Made by a program: the position numbers and the translations under genes. Positions 59,734 to 64,000 of a DNA stretch of 64,000 nucleotides are shown piece by piece; within the stretch, counting starts at the first letter, position 1; the number at the start of each line of letters is the position of its first letter. The stretch covers positions 62,001-126,000 of the forward strand of contig JABDIV010000090.1 in assembly GCA_013003555.1 (NCBI GenBank). The letters run 5' to 3'. Source of the DNA: Flavobacteriaceae bacterium (GTDB lineage Bacteria; Bacteroidota; Bacteroidia; Flavobacteriales; Flavobacteriaceae). Below the pieces are notes generated by a model, which searched no databases, was not told the DNA's origin, and worked only from the letters and a program-made list of their open reading frames with translations.

Positions 59734-59898
59734 TTATTTTTGTTCTCCCTCGCCCTGTGTAATGCGATAGCCAAATAAGGCATCGAACACAAGAAAAAGT
59801 CCGATAAAAAGAAAGACATTTGGAAGGCTTAAAATCTTAAATACGGTAAGGATCAGCAGGCCGATAATAAATTGATTTCTTTTTGTGTCTACATTCAT
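59734..59898 (-). CDS. Small membrane protein (54 aa) after the sigma factor operon
   Basis: This gene is too short for ordinary gene finders. MNVDTKRNQFIIGLLILTVF starts it, and two closely spaced hydrophobic stretches (IIGLLILTVFKIL and VFLFIGLFLVFDALF) end in GYRITQGEGEQK. Its ATG overlaps the stop of the upstream membrane-protein gene by 4 bp (ATGA), so it is translationally coupled. The arrangement (sigma factor, 213-aa membrane protein, then this) looks like one operon. Function unknown. Confidence 0.75.
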   Translation of the reverse strand: MNVDTKRNQFIIGLLILTVFKILSLPNVFLFIGLFLVFDALFGYRITQGEGEQK

Positions 59899-60536
59899 GT
59901 TTCCAGTTTTTTTAATTCCCTGTAGTTGCGGTTAAGTCGTTTTAATAACAATCCATATATAAGGTAATAAAAGGCCAATATCAAACCAATTGCGACCGCT
60001 AATGCGAATAAGGTCACCAAAATAGTTACGGCATACACCTTGAATAATTCGCCATCTGCAGCCGCTTCTTCGAGTCGGGATCCAAATTCGGAATCGCTTT
60101 TCATTAAAATTCCAAGAGCTACGAATGTGCTAATAAAAAGATAAATGAGGTTAAAGGCAACGTATTGCTTAACTGTACGCCGAGTCTTCAGTATTTTTTC
60201 CATGAGTTTCTTCGCATTATCGGTTACCGATATGGTCCGATAATTCCGAAAGAATAAATAAAAGAAATAGGCTAAGATGACATAACCAACAATTGTCATG
60301 GGAATCAGGACGTGTCGTGCATCGGAGGTTTCAAATCGGGTCATGGCCTCAGAGTCCTTAAAAATAACAGAGATCAAAGTCCAAAAACCAAATTCGAGCA
60401 GACTGATAATAAAGATCCATTTAACGATCGATGATGACCGCTTCAGAATCATTTTGTAGATTTCATCATACGATAATCTTGGGAGCTGAGCTTCCTGCCT
60501 TTTCCAATCCTTTTTTAATAACTCTAATTCATCCAT
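59895..60536 (-). CDS. Membrane protein adjacent to ECF sigma factor (putative anti-sigma partner)
   Basis: This 213-residue protein has an N-terminal soluble part (MDELELLKKDWKRQEAQLPR, helical, as in anti-sigma domains) and four membrane helices in two pairs (IVKWIFIISLLEFGFWTL, VLIPMTIVGYVILAYFFYLFF, FNLIYLFISTFVALGIL, VLVTLFALAVAIGLILA-like). It is 4 bp after the sigma factor gene. Anti-sigma function is inferred from the position and the N-terminal helix only; no zinc-binding HxxxCxxC motif is present. Confidence 0.8.
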   Translation of the reverse strand: MDELELLKKDWKRQEAQLPRLSYDEIYKMILKRSSSIVKWIFIISLLEFGFWTLISVIFKDSEAMTRFETSDARHVLIPMTIVGYVILAYFFYLFFRNYRTISVTDNAKKLMEKILKTRRTVKQYVAFNLIYLFISTFVALGILMKSDSEFGSRLEEAAADGELFKVYAVTILVTLFALAVAIGLILAFYYLIYGLLLKRLNRNYRELKKLET

Positions 60537-60540
60537 AGGC

Positions 60541-61035
60541 TTACGGATTTAAAATGGTTTTTAGCTTAGTCTTAATTCTATTCATTTTCACCCTGGCATT
60601 GACTTCGCTAATACCCATTGTTTCACTGATTTCCCTATAATTCTTATCCTCCAAATACAGAAATACAAGTGCTTTATCAATATCATTCAATTGTTGAACG
60701 GCTTTATATAATAATTTAAGTTGCTGTTCTTCAGTATCGTCAAAGGCTTCGGCCTTAATTCTAAATTGAACCTCACCAAACTCCTGTGTCGCAACGCGTC
60801 GTTTATTTTTCCGATATAAGGTTATGGCTGTATTTAAACCAACACGATACATCCATGTACTGAATTTCGCATCCCCACGAAACTTTGGATAGGCTTTCCA
60901 GAGCTGTATGGTGATTTCCTGAAACAGATCATTATGCGCATCCTGATTATTGGTATACAATCGACATACCTTATGCACAATGTTCTGATGCTTTTCCAGT
61001 AGCTCAACAAAATTATGTTCAAGTTCTTTGTTCAA
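60541..61035 (-). CDS. ECF-type RNA polymerase sigma factor
   Basis: This 164-residue sigma-70 family protein has region 2 (ITIQLWKAYPKFRGDAKFSTWMYRVGLNTAITLYRK) and region 4 (LNDIDKALVFLYLEDKNYREISETMGISEVNARVKMNRIKTKL). It should direct RNA polymerase to a small regulon, controlled by the membrane protein encoded next to it. It is divergent from a TonB-dependent receptor gene across 176 bp; receptors are common targets of such sigma factors in Bacteroidota. Confidence 0.92.
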   Translation of the reverse strand: MNKELEHNFVELLEKHQNIVHKVCRLYTNNQDAHNDLFQEITIQLWKAYPKFRGDAKFSTWMYRVGLNTAITLYRKNKRRVATQEFGEVQFRIKAEAFDDTEEQQLKLLYKAVQQLNDIDKALVFLYLEDKNYREISETMGISEVNARVKMNRIKTKLKTILNP

Positions 61036-61167
61036 TCCTGTTGGTTAGTTGTTACTATTTGTATCGTATTTAAGGGATTTGTTACACCCTCCTTACCGCA
61101 AGAAAATCAAAAGTATGCATTTCATCCTGTTCTTCTGACATTTCGGTTTTATAAAATTTTAAGGAAG

Positions 61168-61197
61168 ATCAATTGTGATCAATTTTGAATATCAATT
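61168..61197 (+). promoter_or_regulatory. Three direct ATCAATT repeats upstream of the receptor gene
   Basis: ATCAATT at 61168-61174, 61178-61184 and 61191-61197, spaced 10 and 13 bp, 15-44 bp before the receptor start. Possible binding site for a regulator; no -7 box is recognised here. Confidence 0.35.
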
Positions 61198-61211
61198 AAA
61201 ACAATGATTAG

Positions 61212-63377
61212 TTGAAAACGATTTTATCCCATCTTCTTATTATTCTCAGCTTTATCTCAATTTCATTTGTCTGTGGCCAAACCGTTGTCAATGGTCGGGT
61301 AACGGACACTCAAAGTAATCCACTGATGGGAGCAAATATTTTTTTGAAGGGCACCTACGACGGTTCGAGTAGCAATGAGGAGGGTTTATTCTCGTTTGAA
61401 ACAACTGAAGAAGGAATGCACACCCTGGTCGTGTCCTTCTTAACTTTTGAGACTTATAGCCTTGAGTTGAATGTTAGTCAAATGGTCGATTTGCGTATTC
61501 GATTAAAGGAAGATGTTAATACATTAGATGCAGTAATCTTGTCGGCGGGGTCATTTGCGGCCGGTGACAACAGTAAGATCAACGCGTTGAAACCTCTTGA
61601 TGTGGTAACGACGGCAAGTGCACTCGGTGATTTTGTCGGAGCGTTACAGACCTTACCAGGAACCACGACGATTGCTGAGGACGGACGCTTATTTATTCGC
61701 GGTGGACAGGCGGAAGAAACACAGATCTTTATCGATGGCATCCGAGTATTTAATCCATTTAGCCCAACAACCAATAATATTCCAACACGAGGGCGTTATT
61801 CGCCATTTCTTTTCGATGGCATAACCTTTTCAACCGGTGGATATTCTGCCGAATTCGGACAAGCCCTTTCAGGTGTATTATTGCTAAATACGATTGATGA
61901 ACCCGATCAGGAAAAAACCGAGATCGGCCTGATGAGTGTTGGCGGCAACTTGGGAAACACGCAAAAATGGTCGAATTCCAGTTTGTCGTTAAACGGATCC
62001 TATATCAATTTAGCTCCCTATATCGCTTTGTTTCCTGATCGAAACGAATGGGCAAAGCCCTTCGTAAGCGGATCAGGAGAATTGGTGTTCAGGCGTCGGT
62101 TTGAAAATGGATTATTCAAGTTCTATTCTGCCTTTGATAGCACTGGTTTTGAGTTGACCCAGGAAGACATAAATTATCCTGATGGATTTTCGGTTAAATT
62201 AAATAACGACAACTTTTATTTGAATACAAGTTATAAAGGTACACTTGAGAACAATTGGTCAATTATGCTGGGATCAAGCTTAACTTTCGGAAAGAATAAA
62301 ATTGATGTAACAGAAGACAAAATCAAGGATAATGAACGGTCCTTTCATTCTAAATTAAGATTTAAAAAAAGATTCACCAGCCGCTTGAAATTGACACTTG
62401 GTGCCGAATATTTAAGTACAAATTTTAATGAAAAATTTCAAAATGAATTCATGTCTCCAATTGAATTGGGATTTAAAAATAATTTCACATCCATCTTTAC
62501 CGAAACCGATATATTCTTTTCAAAACGTGCTGCATTAAAGGCCGGTCTACGACTCGAATATGGAAATCTTTTCAGGGAAACAACCTTATCTCCACGCTTG
62601 TCCTTTGCGCTTAAATCGGGTGATAAAGGTCAATTCTCCCTGGCCTATGGGCATTTTTACCAGAGTCCGATTAATGAAGCCCTAAAGTTTAACGATGATT
62701 TAAAATCCCAACGCGTTGACCAGTACATCCTGAATTACCAATTCAATAAGGCTGGGCAAATATTCAGAGCAGAAGCTTATTATAAAGATTACAGTCAATT
62801 GATTCGATATAATTCGCCTGCAATATCTTTTTATTCAGAATTCAATAATACCGGTTATGGAGATGCGGCAGGAGTTGATGTATTTTGGCGTGATGGAAAA
62901 AGCATTAATAACCTGGATTATTGGATCAGTTATTCCTATTTGGATGCGCAACGTCTTTTTAATAATTATCCAGTTGAATCACAACCAGAATTCACAATTA
63001 AACATAATCTGGCAGTTGTTGGGAAATATTGGGTTGATAGTTGGAAAAGTCAGTTGGGGTTCAGTTATGTCTTTGCATCAGGAAGACCGTACACCGATAA
63101 AAATACCGATGGTTTTCTTACTGAAAAAACAAAATCTTACAACAGTTTGAGTATTAATTGGGCCTACTTAATCGATCAACAAAAGATCCTGTATTTATCG
63201 GTAAACAACGTTTTAAATTTTAAAAATATCAACAGCTATCAATTTGCTGATACACCTGATCTAAGTGGATTTTATGATAGCAGGGCCCTTAAACCGGCTG
63301 CCGACCAATTCTTTTTTGTTGGGTTTTTCTGGACGATCAGTGCCGATAGATCAAGCAACCAACTAGACAATCTCTAA
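61212..63377 (+). CDS. TonB-dependent receptor with carboxypeptidase-like regulatory domain
   Basis: This 721-residue outer-membrane receptor begins with a signal peptide (ILSHLLIILSFISISFVCGQ), a CarboxypepD_reg-like domain (TVVNGRVTDTQSNPLMGANIFLKGTYDGSSSN in segments, residues about 24-105), a plug domain (GSFAAGDNSKIN, VGALQTLPGTTTIAEDGRLFIRGGQAEETQIFIDG, GRYSPFLFDGITFSTGGYSAEFGQALSGVLLL) and a beta-barrel. The start is TTG at 61212, since the codon before it is TAG and no ATG precedes the signal peptide in frame; an ATG at 61204 in another frame ends after three codons (overlap ATGA-like). Substrate unknown. Confidence 0.9.
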   Translation: MKTILSHLLIILSFISISFVCGQTVVNGRVTDTQSNPLMGANIFLKGTYDGSSSNEEGLFSFETTEEGMHTLVVSFLTFETYSLELNVSQMVDLRIRLKEDVNTLDAVILSAGSFAAGDNSKINALKPLDVVTTASALGDFVGALQTLPGTTTIAEDGRLFIRGGQAEETQIFIDGIRVFNPFSPTTNNIPTRGRYSPFLFDGITFSTGGYSAEFGQALSGVLLLNTIDEPDQEKTEIGLMSVGGNLGNTQKWSNSSLSLNGSYINLAPYIALFPDRNEWAKPFVSGSGELVFRRRFENGLFKFYSAFDSTGFELTQEDINYPDGFSVKLNNDNFYLNTSYKGTLENNWSIMLGSSLTFGKNKIDVTEDKIKDNERSFHSKLRFKKRFTSRLKLTLGAEYLSTNFNEKFQNEFMSPIELGFKNNFTSIFTETDIFFSKRAALKAGLRLEYGNLFRETTLSPRLSFALKSGDKGQFSLAYGHFYQSPINEALKFNDDLKSQRVDQYILNYQFNKAGQIFRAEAYYKDYSQLIRYNSPAISFYSEFNNTGYGDAAGVDVFWRDGKSINNLDYWISYSYLDAQRLFNNYPVESQPEFTIKHNLAVVGKYWVDSWKSQLGFSYVFASGRPYTDKNTDGFLTEKTKSYNSLSINWAYLIDQQKILYLSVNNVLNFKNINSYQFADTPDLSGFYDSRALKPAADQFFFVGFFWTISADRSSNQLDNL

Positions 63378-63491
63378 GCTGCAATCAGTTGATTTTAACA
63401 TTTATGTCACTGATACCGCGCCAATAATATGATAAATGTCATAGTGTTTAGCTTTAAAAGCTGTTAACTTAATGGCAGTAAAACTCATATC

Positions 63492-64000
63492 ATGGAAGCC
63501 AAGAAGAATCCGAAATTAGACATTGGGGCTAATAGCAGTCTGTATTTTGCTATTGGGCTCAACATAATGCTGTTTTTTACTTACAGCGCTTTAGAAATGA
63601 AAACATACGAGCGCGATCAGGCCTTGTTAGACATTATCCAGGTTGAAGAAGAATTGGAAGAAGATATTCCTATCACCGAGCAGATTAAAACGCCGCCGCC
63701 GCCGCCGCCAATGGCTGCACCCGAAATCATAACGGTGGTTGAAGATATTGAAGAAATTGAAGAGACGGTTATTGAAAGTACCGAGATCACCCAAGATGAA
63801 CGCATTGCTGACGTCATTGAAGTTGATGATGTAGATGTTGAAGAAATGGACGAAGATGTTGCCGTGCCGTTTGCCGTTGTTGAAAACGTACCGGTGTTCC
63901 CAGGTTGCAAAGGCCAGAATAATACGGAGTTAAAGGCATGCTTCCAGGAGAAAATCCAACAGCATTTGCTCAAGCATTTTCGTTATCCCGAAACAGCGCT
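63492..64000 (+). CDS. tonB: Energy transducer TonB (3' part outside window)
   Basis: The visible 169 residues start MEAKKNPKLDIGANSS, continue with one membrane helix (SSLYFAIGLNIMLFFTYS, residues about 15-32), a proline run (TPPPPPPM), a long acidic linker rich in Glu/Val/Ile repeats (EDIEEIEETVIESTEI), and the beginning of the TonB C-terminal domain (VENVPVFPGCKG, which is a flavobacterial TonB signature). It should couple the proton motive force to the receptor encoded just upstream. The gene continues past the right edge. Confidence 0.93.
   Translation, partial: MEAKKNPKLDIGANSSLYFAIGLNIMLFFTYSALEMKTYERDQALLDIIQVEEELEEDIPITEQIKTPPPPPPMAAPEIITVVEDIEEIEETVIESTEITQDERIADVIEVDDVDVEEMDEDVAVPFAVVENVPVFPGCKGQNNTELKACFQEKIQQHLLKHFRYPETA

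Noticed and set aside
63617-63973. Serine-rich open frame on the minus strand
   Set aside because: It is the antisense of the acidic TonB linker; the low-complexity Ser/Thr/Ile composition is a shadow of the Glu/Asp/Val codons.

Overview
The window is a piece of a Bacteroidota chromosome, almost certainly from the class Flavobacteriia. The evidence is a gliding-motility lipoprotein (gldI), flavobacterial -7 promoter boxes (TAnnTTTG), near absence of Shine-Dalgarno sites, many small SPII lipoproteins, a TonB-dependent receptor with a TonB protein, and typical flavobacterial neighbourhoods (parA-parB-DUF5683-dapB-lepB-wbqC; recF-DUF721; a MoxR/DUF58 aerotolerance-like operon). Codon use is moderately AT-rich. 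There is no rRNA operon, CRISPR array, intact insertion sequence or prophage. One tRNA gene, tRNA-Pro(UGG), is present.

Layout. 1-5.0 kb: cyclophilin (cut by the window edge), gldI and a DHH phosphoesterase on the minus strand; ndk with a textbook promoter and two terminators; then a recF-lipoprotein-DUF721-CIA30 minus-strand operon. 5.1-11.3 kb (plus): a TPR membrane protein with ribH, then a tight operon of a small membrane protein, mutL, two rhomboid proteases and an endonuclease/exonuclease/phosphatase protein. 11.3-16.6 kb (minus): wbqC-like, lepB, dapB, DUF5683, parB, parA. 16.7-21.8 kb (minus): udk, divIC/ftsB-like, methylmalonyl-CoA mutase small and large subunits with an unknown lipoprotein between them. 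21.8-25.4 kb is the least ordinary stretch: a PQQ-type sugar dehydrogenase, a tRNA-Pro-like fragment with an inserted hairpin, the intact tRNA-Pro, four tandem 83-bp repeats, a porin and a broken thioredoxin-like gene.

25.6-38.0 kb is a self-contained NAD-coupled [NiFe]-hydrogenase island of the HoxFUYH (group 3d) kind. One arm on the minus strand carries hoxF, a fused hoxU-hoxY gene, hoxH, the maturation protease hoxW, an acetate-type (GPR1/FUN34/YaaH) transporter, hypB and hypC; hypA lies just upstream. The divergent arm carries hypF, hypD and hypE and ends against a convergent nickel-permease-like gene. A perfect FNR/CRP-like palindrome sits about 40 bp upstream of the predicted hoxF start site, which suggests oxygen- or redox-controlled expression. 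Together these genes should make a complete cytoplasmic enzyme that couples H2 to NAD(H), with nickel uptake and all maturation factors supplied locally.

38.1-47.5 kb: small lipoproteins, trxB, two DUF2807 (GIN) proteins with a PspC-domain protein and its PadR regulator, small membrane and hotdog proteins, and a divergent oxyR/dps pair. 47.6-55.1 kb: the DUF58-MoxR-DUF4350-DUF4129-membrane-SpoIIM operon, divergent from an RDD protein. A truncated TRIC-channel gene remnant follows the RDD gene. 55.3-64 kb: an M3 peptidase lipoprotein, a cyclophilin lipoprotein, a Nudix CoA pyrophosphatase, an acyltransferase, an ECF sigma factor with two small membrane-protein partners (one only 54 residues), a TonB-dependent receptor that appears to start at TTG, and a TonB protein cut by the window end.

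The most unusual points are the HoxU-HoxY fusion, the transporter inside the hox operon, the degenerate NuoE-like domain of HoxF, the FNR-like box, the tRNA-Pro fragment plus repeat array, and the TRIC remnant between 15-bp direct repeats.
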